From Paraburkholderia sartisoli (GTDB lineage: Bacteria; Pseudomonadota; Gammaproteobacteria; Burkholderiales; Burkholderiaceae), in the NCBI RefSeq assembly GCF_900107685.1, contig NZ_FNRQ01000001.1, positions 1,116,001 to 1,180,000 on the forward strand: DNA of 64,000 bases, read 5' to 3'. Shown in pieces: positions 8,712 through 17,433 of this stretch. A program made the translations under genes and the position numbers. Within the stretch, counting starts at the first letter, position 1. Each line of letters opens with the position of its first letter. The notes below the pieces were generated by a model that did not search any database, was not told the origin of the DNA, and saw only the letters and a program-made list of their open reading frames with translations.

Positions 8712-11704
8712 CCCAGCAGAACCGTTTGCCTTCGGGCGGCCGCATCAATCGCGCGATCCCGCTGACGTTTACCTTCAACGGCCGGACCTGGCAGGGCTTT
8801 CAGGGCGACACCCTGGCGTCCGCGCTGCTGGCCAACGACGTACATTTCGTCGCGCGCAGTTTCAAGTATCACCGGCCGCGCGGCATCGTGACCGCAGGCG
8901 TCGAGGAACCCAATGCGCTGGTCCAGCTGGAGCGCGGCGCCCACACCATTCCGAATGCGCGCGCTACCGAGGTTGAGCTCTATCAGGGGCTCGACGCAAC
9001 CAGCGTGAACGCTGAACCGAGTCTCGAACACGATCGCATGGCGATCAACCAGAAGTTCGCCCGGTTCATGCCGGCGGGCTTCTATTACAAGACCTTCATG
9101 TGGCCGCGCAGCTTCTGGCCGAAGTACGAGGAACGCATTCGCCATGCCGCGGGTCTGGGCAAGTCGCCGGAGGTGAACGATCCGAGCCGCTATGACAAGC
9201 GTTTTGCCCATTGTGACGTGCTGATCGTTGGTGCGGGCCCCGCCGGACTGGCTGCCGCGCGAACGGCCGGCGCGAGTGGCGCACGGGTCATTCTTGTTGA
9301 CGATCAGCCCGAACTGGGTGGAAGCCTGCTGTCGGGCGCGGAAATGATCGACGGCAAGCCGGCCGCCGACTGGGTGCGCGGTATCGAGATCGAGCTTGCG
9401 CACCTGCCGGAGGTCACCGTCCTGACGCGCAGCACGGCATTCGGTTACCAGGATCACAACCTCGTCACGGTCACGCAACGGCTGACCGACCACCTGCCCG
9501 TATCGACCCGCGGCGGCACGCGCGAACGCTTGTGGAAGATCCGCGCGAAGAAGGTGATTCTCGCGACCGGCGCGCACGAGCGTCCGGTCGTGTTCGGCAA
9601 CAACGACCTGCCTGGCATCATGCTGGCATCGGCGATCTCGACGTACATCAATCGCTATGGTGTCTTGCCGGGACGGCGTGCGGTGATTTTCACCAACAAC
9701 GACGAAGGCTATCGCGCCGCGCTCGCTCTCAAGACACACGGAGCAGACGTGACGGTTGTCGATCCTCGCGACGCTAGCGCGGGCATGCTGCCGCAACAGG
9801 CAGCGCGCAGCGGGATCGCCATCGTCAACAACGCCGTTGTGATCGACGCAGGCGGCAAGGAGCGCGTGCGTAACGTCGCCGTTGCCCGCTATTCACAGGG
9901 ACGCGTGGGTCAACGCGTCGCGACGCTCGGCTGTGACCTGGTGGGCATGTCGGGCGGCTGGAATCCCGTGCTGCACCTCTTTGCGCAGTCGGGCGGCAAG
10001 GCACTCTGGAACGACGACAAGGCGTGCTTCATTCCGGGCGCGGGTGTCCAGGAAGAATGCAGCATCGGTGCCGCGCGCGGTGCGTTTCAACTGCCGGAGG
10101 CGCTCGATGATGGCATCAACGCTGGCCGACGCGCTGCCGGGTTCGCGGGTCTGAAGAGTGCTGCTGAACCGCAGTGGAAGGCCGGAGTTTCGAATGAGCA
10201 ACCGCTGCTGCCGCTGTGGCTGGTTGCGAACTTCGATGAAGCGTCGCGCGGCCCCAAGCGGTTCGTCGACTTCCAGAATGACGTGTCGGCGGCCGACATC
10301 CTGCTTGCCGCGCGCGAGGGCTACCATTCGGTCGAGCACGTCAAGCGTTATACGGCGATGGGTTTCGGCACCGATCAGGGCAAGCTCGGCAACATCAACG
10401 GCATGGCAATTCTCGCCGGTGCGCTCGGCAAGACGATCCCGGAGACCGGCACCACGACGTTCCGGCCGAACTACACGCCGGTGACGTTCGGTGCGATCGC
10501 TGGGCGTGAACTTGGCGACTTTTTCGATCCGATCCGCAAGACCTGCATTCACCCGTGGCACGAGGCGCACGGCGCGGAATTCGAGGACGTCGGCAACTGG
10601 AAGCGTCCATGGTTCTACCCGAAGAGCGGCGAGGACATGCACGCGGCCGTGGCGCGTGAATGCCTCGCGGTGCGAAACAGCGTCGGCATCCTGGACGCAT
10701 CGACGCTCGGCAAGATCGACATTCAGGGGCCGGACGCTGCGACGCTGCTGAACTGGATATACACGAACCCGTGGAGCAAGCTGGAAGTCGGCAAATGCCG
10801 CTACGGCCTGATGCTGGACGAAAACGGCATGATCTTCGACGACGGGGTGACGGTACGCCTGGGCGAACAGCACTACATGATGACCACGACGACGGGCGGT
10901 GCGGCGCGCGTGCTGAACTGGATGGAGCGCTGGCTGCAGACGGAATGGCCGGACCTGAACGTCCATCTGACATCCGTGACCGATCACTGGGCGACTTTCG
11001 CGGTGGTCGGGCCGAACAGTCGTAAGGTGTTGCAGAAGGTGTGTAAGGACATCGACTTCGCGAACGCGGCATTCCCGTTCATGACGTATCGCAACGGGAC
11101 GGTATCCGGCGTGGCATCACGTGTCATGCGCATCAGCTTCTCCGGTGAACTGGCGTACGAAGTCAACGTGCCGGCGAACTGTGGGCGTGGCGTCTGGGAG
11201 GAACTGATGAGCGCCGGTCGTGAGTTCGACATCACACCCTACGGCACCGAAACGATGCACGTGCTGCGCGCGGAGAAGGGCTACATCATCGTCGGCCAGG
11301 ACACCGACGGATCGGTCACGCCGTTCGATCTCGGCATGGGCGGGATGGTCGCGAAGAAGGACTTCCTCGGCAAGCGCTCGCTGTCGCGTTCGGATACGCA
11401 ACGTGAAGGGCGCAAGCAGCTTGTCGGCCTGAAAACTGTCGATCCGCGCGTCAGTCTGAACGAAGGCGCACAGATCGTGGCGACGCAGGTCACGCAAGAC
11501 CTGACGCCGATGCTCGGTCATGTGACGTCGAGCTACATGAGTCCGATCCTGAAGCGGTCGATCGCACTCGCGGTAGTCAAAGGTGGTCTCGACAGGATCG
11601 GTCAGCGGGTCTTTGTGTCGATGTCCGCTACGCGCTGTGTCGAGGCCGAGGTGTGCAGTCCTGTTTTCCATGATCCGGAAGGGGTACGTCAGCATGTTGA
11701 ATGA
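8708..11704 (+). CDS. soxA: sarcosine oxidase subunit alpha
   Basis: A 998-residue subunit carrying NAD+ and the H4F-binding half of sarcosine oxidase. Residues about 15-100 hold a 2Fe-2S-like domain (FNGRTWQGFQGDTLASALLA). A Rossmann fold follows (DVLIVGAGPAGLAAARTAGA, about residue 180) with EVTVLTRSTAFGY and ATGAHERPVVFGNNDLPGI. The last 400 residues are a GcvT-like folate domain (GILDASTLGKIDIQGPDA, VAKKDFLGKR). The start is fixed by the ATGA overlap with soxD; its end overlaps soxG by 11 bases. It oxidises sarcosine to glycine plus methylene-H4F and peroxide. Confidence 0.95.
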   Translation: MTQQNRLPSGGRINRAIPLTFTFNGRTWQGFQGDTLASALLANDVHFVARSFKYHRPRGIVTAGVEEPNALVQLERGAHTIPNARATEVELYQGLDATSVNAEPSLEHDRMAINQKFARFMPAGFYYKTFMWPRSFWPKYEERIRHAAGLGKSPEVNDPSRYDKRFAHCDVLIVGAGPAGLAAARTAGASGARVILVDDQPELGGSLLSGAEMIDGKPAADWVRGIEIELAHLPEVTVLTRSTAFGYQDHNLVTVTQRLTDHLPVSTRGGTRERLWKIRAKKVILATGAHERPVVFGNNDLPGIMLASAISTYINRYGVLPGRRAVIFTNNDEGYRAALALKTHGADVTVVDPRDASAGMLPQQAARSGIAIVNNAVVIDAGGKERVRNVAVARYSQGRVGQRVATLGCDLVGMSGGWNPVLHLFAQSGGKALWNDDKACFIPGAGVQEECSIGAARGAFQLPEALDDGINAGRRAAGFAGLKSAAEPQWKAGVSNEQPLLPLWLVANFDEASRGPKRFVDFQNDVSAADILLAAREGYHSVEHVKRYTAMGFGTDQGKLGNINGMAILAGALGKTIPETGTTTFRPNYTPVTFGAIAGRELGDFFDPIRKTCIHPWHEAHGAEFEDVGNWKRPWFYPKSGEDMHAAVARECLAVRNSVGILDASTLGKIDIQGPDAATLLNWIYTNPWSKLEVGKCRYGLMLDENGMIFDDGVTVRLGEQHYMMTTTTGGAARVLNWMERWLQTEWPDLNVHLTSVTDHWATFAVVGPNSRKVLQKVCKDIDFANAAFPFMTYRNGTVSGVASRVMRISFSGELAYEVNVPANCGRGVWEELMSAGREFDITPYGTETMHVLRAEKGYIIVGQDTDGSVTPFDLGMGGMVAKKDFLGKRSLSRSDTQREGRKQLVGLKTVDPRVSLNEGAQIVATQVTQDLTPMLGHVTSSYMSPILKRSIALAVVKGGLDRIGQRVFVSMSATRCVEAEVCSPVFHDPEGVRQHVE

Positions 11705-12281
11705 TCTGGTTCAGGAGTCGCCGCTCATCGGTATCGAGGCACGGATTGCCGCTGCATCGGGCGGCGTGTCGCGGCGCTTTCAGTTCACCGGGCGGCCGTT
11801 CATGACGCTCCTCACGTTGCGCGGCAATGGCGCGGCGTTTGATGCCGCCGTGCAGCGCGTGCTGGGCATCGCATTGCCGAAACAAGCCGGCGGTCGCGCG
11901 GCCGCGGGTGAACGGGCAGTGTGGTGGATGGGGCCGGACGAGTGGCTGATCCAGTCCACCCAGGATATGGCGGTCGACCTCGAGCGCGCGCTGCGCGAAG
12001 CACTCACGGGTCAGCACCATGCGGTCGTCGACGTGAGCAGCGGTTACACGATGATCGATATTGCCGGCACACATGTGCGCGAGGTGCTGGCGAGCGGCTG
12101 CCCGCTCGATCTGCATCCCCGCGTGTTCGCGGACGGGCAATGTGCGCAGACGCACTTCTTCAAGGCCGGTGTCATGGTGTGCCGCGACGGTGGCGACCGG
12201 TTTCAGGTCATCGTGCGGCGAAGCTTCGCCGAATACTTCTGCCTGATGTTGCTCGATGCGGCGCAGCCGTATCTTGCATAG
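11694..12281 (+). CDS. soxG: sarcosine oxidase subunit gamma
   Basis: The 195-residue gamma subunit, normal in length for the family. The motifs WWMGPDEWLI and VVDVSSGYTMIDIAG, with CPLDLHPRVF, are typical of SoxG and related to folate-binding YgfZ/GcvT folds. The ATG at 11694 lies inside the soxA end (11-base overlap), preceded by AAGGGGTACGTC. It completes the four-subunit enzyme. Confidence 0.93.
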   Translation: MLNDLVQESPLIGIEARIAAASGGVSRRFQFTGRPFMTLLTLRGNGAAFDAAVQRVLGIALPKQAGGRAAAGERAVWWMGPDEWLIQSTQDMAVDLERALREALTGQHHAVVDVSSGYTMIDIAGTHVREVLASGCPLDLHPRVFADGQCAQTHFFKAGVMVCRDGGDRFQVIVRRSFAEYFCLMLLDAAQPYLA

Positions 12282-12324
12282 CACGCGCGCCGGCTGCTGT
12301 GCGTCATACAGAGGAGATCATTCG

Positions 12325-12765
12325 ATGAAACATCCGGAAGCAGGACCGACAGTCGAATGGGATGTCGTGATCGACCAGTTGCGGGCGCAGACGAGAGTCG
12401 GAATCCATGGTCATGAACGCGCATCACAGCCGGTGGTGATCGATGCGGTATTGCATTGCCGAAGTCAGGCATTGCCGGAGCATATCGACGATTGCCTCGA
12501 CTACGACGCGTTCTGCCAGATGCTGTGCGCTTACCTCGACGAACAGGTACACACGGACCTGGTCGAGCGGCTCGCGGCGGATCTGCTGGCGTTGGCGTTC
12601 GACCGCTTCACGATACTCGAAAGCGCTGTGCTCACGCTCTACAAACCGCACGCCGTGCGGTCGGCGGCGCAGGTCGGTGTGCGCCTGCGCTGGAGTCGTC
12701 AAGACTATCTGCGCTGGCGTGCCGGCACGGCGGCGGCACGCGTCGCCGAAGCCAGGCACGCCTGA
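12325..12765 (+). CDS. folB: dihydroneopterin aldolase family protein (first FolB copy)
   Basis: A 146-residue FolB/FolX-fold protein. WDVVIDQLRAQTRVGIHGHE holds the pterin-anchoring glutamate, and VLTLYKPHAVRSA has the conserved KP lysine. It follows soxG by 43 bases with GAGGAGATCATTCG before the ATG, and purU follows after 23 bases. The placement suggests support of the folate pool needed by sarcosine oxidase and PurU. A divergent FolB paralogue at 47118 probably serves H4MPT synthesis. Aldolase against epimerase activity cannot be told from sequence. Confidence 0.85.
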   Translation: MKHPEAGPTVEWDVVIDQLRAQTRVGIHGHERASQPVVIDAVLHCRSQALPEHIDDCLDYDAFCQMLCAYLDEQVHTDLVERLAADLLALAFDRFTILESAVLTLYKPHAVRSAAQVGVRLRWSRQDYLRWRAGTAAARVAEARHA

Positions 12766-12788
12766 CACATCCCACATACGGAGTCGTC

Positions 12789-13676
12789 ATGACCGAAACC
12801 ATTACGAAGCGCACGGATCGGGCACCACAGTTCGCGCTGACTGTCATCTGTCCCAGCGCTCCCGGACAGGTGGCAGCGCTGGTTCGATTTCTCGACGAGC
12901 GGGGATGCTATATCGACGAATTCGATGTATTCGACGACGAATTCACCACACGTTTTTTTGTGCGCTGCATTTTCCACGCTGCATCCGCGCACAACCTGGA
13001 CGTTGCGTCGTTGCGCGACGAGTTCGCGGCCGTCGCGACACGCTTCGACATGGTCTGGTCGATCCACGACATGTCGGTGAAACCCAGGGTACTGATCATG
13101 GTGTCGAAGTTCGATCATTGCCTGGCCGACCTGCTGTTCCGCTGGCGCATGGACGAACTGAAGATGGACATCGTCGGGATTGCGTCGAATCATCCGGATC
13201 TAGCGCCACTGGGTGCCGCGAATGGCATCGCGTTCCATCATTTGCCGTTGACTGCCGACACCAGGCCCCAGCAGGAAGCGCAGGTGCTTGATCTGATCAG
13301 GCGAAGCGGAGCCGAACTGGTCGTCCTGGCGCGCTACATGCAAGTGCTGTCCGCCGGGCTCAGTGCATCCCTCGCGGGTCGCGCAATCAATATTCACCAC
13401 TCGTTCCTGCCTGGCTTCAAGGGCGCGAAACCGTATCACCAGGCGCATGCCCGTGGCGTGAAGCTGATCGGCGCAACCGCGCATTTCGTCACCGACGATC
13501 TCGACGAAGGACCGATCATCGAGCAGGTCGTCGAACGGGTGACGCACGCATACGGCCCCGACCGGCTGCTCGCGACCGGACGTGATGTTGAGTGCCTCGC
13601 CCTTGCGCGCGCGGTCAAGCTTTTTATCGAGCATCGAATTTTCATCAACGGTAACCGGACCGTCGTGCTTCAGTAG
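12789..13676 (+). CDS. purU: formyltetrahydrofolate deformylase
   Basis: A 295-residue protein with an N-terminal ACT domain (FALTVICPSAPGQVAALVRF, DEFDVFDDEFTTRFFVR) and a C-terminal formyltransferase-fold hydrolase domain with INIHHSFLPGFKGAKPYHQA, IGATAHFVTDDLDEGPII. It releases formate and free H4F from 10-formyl-H4F. As the last gene of the run it should regenerate H4F when creatine or sarcosine floods the one-carbon pool. The ATG at 12789 is preceded by CGGAGTCGTC. Confidence 0.93.
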   Translation: MTETITKRTDRAPQFALTVICPSAPGQVAALVRFLDERGCYIDEFDVFDDEFTTRFFVRCIFHAASAHNLDVASLRDEFAAVATRFDMVWSIHDMSVKPRVLIMVSKFDHCLADLLFRWRMDELKMDIVGIASNHPDLAPLGAANGIAFHHLPLTADTRPQQEAQVLDLIRRSGAELVVLARYMQVLSAGLSASLAGRAINIHHSFLPGFKGAKPYHQAHARGVKLIGATAHFVTDDLDEGPIIEQVVERVTHAYGPDRLLATGRDVECLALARAVKLFIEHRIFINGNRTVVLQ

Positions 13677-14065
13677 GGCGGGCTGCTTCATAGTGTCCTG
13701 GGCATGTCGCGGATGTTGAAAACGCGAAGCAATGTGGCGCATGTAGAATCTGCCCGGTCTGTCTGGGCACCAGGATGGCCCGCGCGGGTTTTTCCAGTCA
13801 ACGAACAGAAAAGCGACTGGGGCGCGAGCTTGCAATGTTCGTGATCCCAGCGAGCTGGCCAGAACGTGGCAGGGTGCAATTGCTGATCGATGGTTTGCGA
13901 CCGCTGCCGGACGGAGAACCAATAAAGGGTGAAATGGGCACGAGCTTTACACGACGTGCGGGCGCCTGGACGGGTGCGTACCTGAGTCGTTTCGTCGAGG
14001 GATGCAGGTGCGATCCGCAGCGTGAACCGGCGTCGCCGTCAGCGGACGCTGAACCGCCGGACCGG
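13677..14065 (+). other. 389-base gap between purU and the first MFS gene, no clear element
   Basis: The reading frame of the MFS gene stays open upstream to 13775, but that upstream peptide is Arg/Gly rich, lacks membrane character and has no convincing ribosome site. The gap holds a small CCCGCGCGGG palindrome before TTTTT near 13777, too tight to form a normal hairpin loop. I see no copy of the creatinase promoter block here and no RNA gene. Confidence 0.4.
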
Positions 14066-15247
14066 ATGCACACGCTGCTGCTGGCGGTGGGGCTTTCGCT
14101 GGGGAGCGCGATTGCGTTGGGGCTCGCGCGATTCTCGTATGCGTTGTTGCTTCCCGCGATGAAGAGCGATCTGGGCTGGAGTTTCGCGCAAGCCGGCGCA
14201 ATGAACACGGCCAATGCATTGGGTTATCTTCTCGGCGCGCTGGCTTTTCCGCGCCTGTCGCGGCGCTGGCCACCCGGTGCGCTGTTCGTCGCGGGCTGTG
14301 TGGCGACGGCGTTGCTGATGGCGGTGAGCGGTGTGCTGTCCGATATGCATACGCTGTTTGCCCAGCGCGTCATAACCGGCGCGAGCAGCGCGTTCATTTT
14401 CGTCAGCGGCGGCGTGCTGGCGGCGCATCTCGCGTCGACCCGGCCGCGCGACGCGGGCCTCGTGCTCGGCCTGTACTACGGCGGCACGGGCTGGGGTATC
14501 GTGGTCTCCGCGCTGCTCGTGCCGCTGACGATTCTCAAATCCCCGCACGGCTGGCAGTTCGCGTGGTTCGCGCTGGCGGCGGCGTGCGTGGCGTTCTCGC
14601 TGATCGCGATCGGCGCGGCACGCAGGATCGCAGCGGGCCACGCAGTGGCTTCGCCGGCAGTGGGTTCGCGCGTCGCGGAGGGGCACGCGCCGAACTGGCC
14701 GCGCTTCAGTCTGGCGCTGGCCGGCTACGGACTTTTTGGCGTCGGCTATATCGGCTACATGACGTTTATCGTTGCGCTGCTGCGCAATGCCGGAATGAGC
14801 GCAGCCGTCGTGACCGCCTTCTACATCCTGCTCGGTGCGGCGACGGTCGTGTCGGCGCGGCTCTGGTCCGGGTTGCTCGACCGCATGCGCGGCGGCCTGG
14901 CGCTCGCGGTGCTCAACGGCCTGCTCGGGCTTGCGACGTTGCTGCCCGCGTTGCTCACGCATCCGCTGATTGCGTTTGCTTCAGGGGTGCTGTTCGGCGC
15001 CACCTTCCTGTCCGCCGTGGCGTCGACCACGGCCTTTGTCCGGCACAACCTGCCTGCCAGTCACTGGGCCAGGGGGATTAGCGCATTCACGATTGTCTTC
15101 GCGTTCGGACAGATCGTCGGGCCGCTCGTGATCGGCTGGGTATCCGATGGGGCGGGACTTTCGCGCGGTCTGGTCTACTCCGCGATGCTACTGGGGGCAG
15201 GCGCGCTGCTGGCGGCATTTCAGAGGCCATTGCGCGCGCAGGCGTGA
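14066..15247 (+). CDS. MFS transporter, YbfB/YjiJ type
   Basis: A 393-residue inner-membrane carrier with about twelve hydrophobic segments, starting TLLLAVGLSLGSAIALGLAR. The LARFSYALLLPAM and GYLLGALAFPRLSRRWPPG motifs fit the YbfB/YjiJ branch of the major facilitator superfamily. The start is uncertain: the frame is open upstream, but the first membrane helix begins right after this ATG. The substrate is not known. It lies downstream of the sarcosine genes on the same strand, yet has a 389-base gap, so membership of the same operon is doubtful. Confidence 0.8.
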   Translation: MHTLLLAVGLSLGSAIALGLARFSYALLLPAMKSDLGWSFAQAGAMNTANALGYLLGALAFPRLSRRWPPGALFVAGCVATALLMAVSGVLSDMHTLFAQRVITGASSAFIFVSGGVLAAHLASTRPRDAGLVLGLYYGGTGWGIVVSALLVPLTILKSPHGWQFAWFALAAACVAFSLIAIGAARRIAAGHAVASPAVGSRVAEGHAPNWPRFSLALAGYGLFGVGYIGYMTFIVALLRNAGMSAAVVTAFYILLGAATVVSARLWSGLLDRMRGGLALAVLNGLLGLATLLPALLTHPLIAFASGVLFGATFLSAVASTTAFVRHNLPASHWARGISAFTIVFAFGQIVGPLVIGWVSDGAGLSRGLVYSAMLLGAGALLAAFQRPLRAQA

Positions 15248-15348
15248 TCGCCCCTTGCGGCATCGGAATGAACGAAAGCAACCATGGCTGCTTCAACGCA
15301 GTGAGGACGTGGCAACACGGGTAGCCGCAGGCTCGCGTCACCTCCTGT

Positions 15349-15616
15349 GTGCGCCAGCTGCTGCATCGCCCCACCCAGCTGCTGGATGACGCCCGTTCTC
15401 GCCTGGGCTTCACATCGACGATGCACTTCGCGGCACGCTACAGGGTAGATGTCTGAAATCTTGCCCAGCAAAGGCCGCAAGCGATACCAGAACGCACTTC
15501 AGGCAGCGCTGCCTGGGCTTCTCGATCACGCATCGGATATGGCGCCCCTCGGCAGCGTTCTGAGCCCACCACCCGACGATGATTCCTCACCCGATATCCG
15601 AAAGACCTTCCGCTAG
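15349..15616 (+). pseudogene. decayed 3' fragment of a GbdR-like regulator
   Basis: Translation from 15349 gives VRQLLHRP, then LGFTSTMHFAARYRVD, followed by a TGA. Another frame then continues SEILPSKGRKRYQNALQAAL. The intact regulator at 1982-2992 reads ARQLLYRT, TGFTSMTHFATRYK and ISPLADRRRYQNAL at the corresponding places. The fragment covers only about the last 50 residues and has at least one stop and one frame change, so it is not functional. It lies just before a copy of the creatinase promoter, the same order as around 2850-3190. Confidence 0.75.
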
Positions 15617-15617
15617 C

Positions 15618-15720
15618 GCCGCGCGCCGGTTGTTCGTTCGCCGGTGTATACCCGCGATGTCGAAACGAGAAAGTGTTCCGTCGTAGCTGGAAATTTTTCG
15701 ATTGGTCGAGCGTCTACTAT
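15618..15720 (+). promoter_or_regulatory. second copy of the creatinase-type promoter/operator
   Basis: The elements are CGCCGGT repeats at 15624 and 15639, GTGTATACCC at 15644, GATGTC, AGAAAGTGTT, GGAAATTTTT and a -10 TACTAT at 15715-15720. Order and spacing match 3083-3187, differing by a single base between the two CGCCGGT repeats, while the flanking sequence differs. I infer that the same AraC-family activator controls both this transporter and the creatinase operon. Confidence 0.65.
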
Positions 15721-15830
15721 TCGCTCAAACGGGCCCGGCATATCGCCAGGGAACGGACGCATCGGACAGGCGCCCGCAAGAGCCGCCACCGGAACACAGC
15801 AATCTCACGATTCATGTCTGGAGACGACAA

Positions 15831-17210
15831 ATGAGTGACAGGAAAGCGGTTTCAGGTCGATCGGCGTCAGCCGGCATCATCTCAAGGCCCGGCATACCAT
15901 CCCCATTCGCGTCGGGCGATGGTCAGGCCACTCCGGTGGCAGACGGGCGCCTGCTCAAGCGCGCTGCGATGGCCAGTTTCATCGGCAATTTTGTCGAGTG
16001 GTTCGATTACGCATCGTACGGCTATCTTGCGACCATCATCGCGGTCGTCTTTTTCCCGAAGACCGACGCTGCGACGGGACTCCTCGCCGCCTACGCCGTA
16101 TTTGCGATCTCGTTCATCGTCCGCCCGATCGGCGGCATCATCTGGGGGCACTTCGGCGACAAGATCGGGCGCAGGACGGCGCTCTCACTGTCGATCCTGA
16201 TCATGTCGGCTTCGACCTTCGCGATTGCGTTTCTGCCGACCTATGCGCAGGTCGGCGTCATGGCACCGATCCTTCTTCTGCTAGTTCGACTTATTCAAGG
16301 ATTCTCGGCGTCCGGTGAGTACGCGGGCGCGTCCGCTTTCCTCGCCGAATATGCGCCGGAGGGCAAGCGGGGCGTGTATACGAGTATCGTTCCGGCCAGC
16401 ACGGCGGCTGGCCTGCTGTTCGGTTCGATATTCGTCGCGGTCCTGCACGCGGTGCTGAGCACCGAACAGATCCAGTCTTTCGGCTGGCGCCTGCCGTTTT
16501 TGCTCGCCGCACCGTTCGGGCTGATTGGCCGCTACATTCGGGTTCGCCTCGAAGATACCCCCAGGTTCAAGGCGCTGGAGATGTCCCATCATGTCGCACG
16601 CGCACCGGTCAGGGAACTGCTGAGCGTCCATCGCGGCAAGATGCTGATCGCGTTTGGCGTCACGTGTCTTAACGCGGTGGCGTTCTATCTGGTGCTGAGC
16701 TATATGCCAACCTATCTGTCGACCGAGATGGGGATGGGCGAAACGCAGTCCTTTATTGCGGCCACGATCTCTCTTGCCGCCTATATCGGCTTTATCTTCA
16801 TCATGGGGGCACTGTCGGACCGCGTCGGTCGCAAAACGATGCTGATCGGTGCTTCGATCCTGTTTGCCATACTCACGGTACCGCTGTTCAAGGGGCTCGT
16901 CGGTGCCAGCTTCATGACGATCGTGTTGATCCAGATCGCGTTCGGTGCGCTCCTGACGATGAACGACGGCACGCTGCCGTGCTTTCTGTCAGAGATCTTT
17001 CCGACGCGCGTGCGCTACAGCGGTTTCGCCTTCTGTTTCAACGCAGCAAACGCTTTGTTCGGCGGTACGGCGCCGTTCGTTGCGACCTGGTTGATTCATG
17101 CGACCGGCAACAAGCTGGCCCCGGCGTGGTACATGGTAGGGGCGGCAGGGGTAGCCTTGATAGCCATGCTCGCGAGTCGGGAGACATCGCGCGGGCCGCT
17201 CGCCGACTGA
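15831..17210 (+). CDS. MHS-family MFS transporter, likely creatine/sarcosine/betaine uptake
   Basis: A 459-residue ProP-like metabolite:H+ symporter. After a 45-residue hydrophilic N-terminus comes AAMASFIGNFVEWFDYASYG, the signature of the MHS family, and later WGHFGDKIGRRTALSLSIL and LSDRVGRKTMLIG, the two inter-helix MFS motifs. The ATG at 15831 follows GGAGACGACAA. The promoter in front duplicates the creatinase promoter, so the transported compound is probably creatine, sarcosine or a related methylated amine. The C-terminal coiled coil typical of osmosensing ProP is absent. Confidence 0.88.
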   Translation: MSDRKAVSGRSASAGIISRPGIPSPFASGDGQATPVADGRLLKRAAMASFIGNFVEWFDYASYGYLATIIAVVFFPKTDAATGLLAAYAVFAISFIVRPIGGIIWGHFGDKIGRRTALSLSILIMSASTFAIAFLPTYAQVGVMAPILLLLVRLIQGFSASGEYAGASAFLAEYAPEGKRGVYTSIVPASTAAGLLFGSIFVAVLHAVLSTEQIQSFGWRLPFLLAAPFGLIGRYIRVRLEDTPRFKALEMSHHVARAPVRELLSVHRGKMLIAFGVTCLNAVAFYLVLSYMPTYLSTEMGMGETQSFIAATISLAAYIGFIFIMGALSDRVGRKTMLIGASILFAILTVPLFKGLVGASFMTIVLIQIAFGALLTMNDGTLPCFLSEIFPTRVRYSGFAFCFNAANALFGGTAPFVATWLIHATGNKLAPAWYMVGAAGVALIAMLASRETSRGPLAD

Positions 17211-17241
17211 GCGTCACTGGGCTGCAGTGGGCCAGGTCCTG

Positions 17242-17278
17242 CTCGCCTCGACCGGTTCAGGCCGGATCGAAAGGCGAG
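17242..17278 (+). terminator. hairpin between converging MFS and receptor genes
   Basis: CTCGCCT (17242-17248) pairs with AGGCGAG (17272-17278), and an inner CCGG/CCGG pair extends the stem. It lies 31 bases after the MFS stop in the 223-base gap before the oppositely oriented receptor gene. There is no long T run, so this is only a candidate. Confidence 0.4.
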
Positions 17279-17433
17279 CGGGGCCGATTCTTTTCACGGC
17301 GACGCCCATGACCCTTGACGAGAGTGAGCCCCGGCCCTTACGTGATCCGGTAGACAGTGACTCATGGAAATACTCGACCCGGTTTTCCGTTCTACTGTGC
17401 CTCAAACCCCCATCTTCACCATCACCGCCCGCG

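Noticed and set aside
13776-13792. CCCGCGCGGG followed by T run as purU terminator
   Set aside because: The palindrome leaves no room for a normal loop, and it is about 100 bases after the purU stop.
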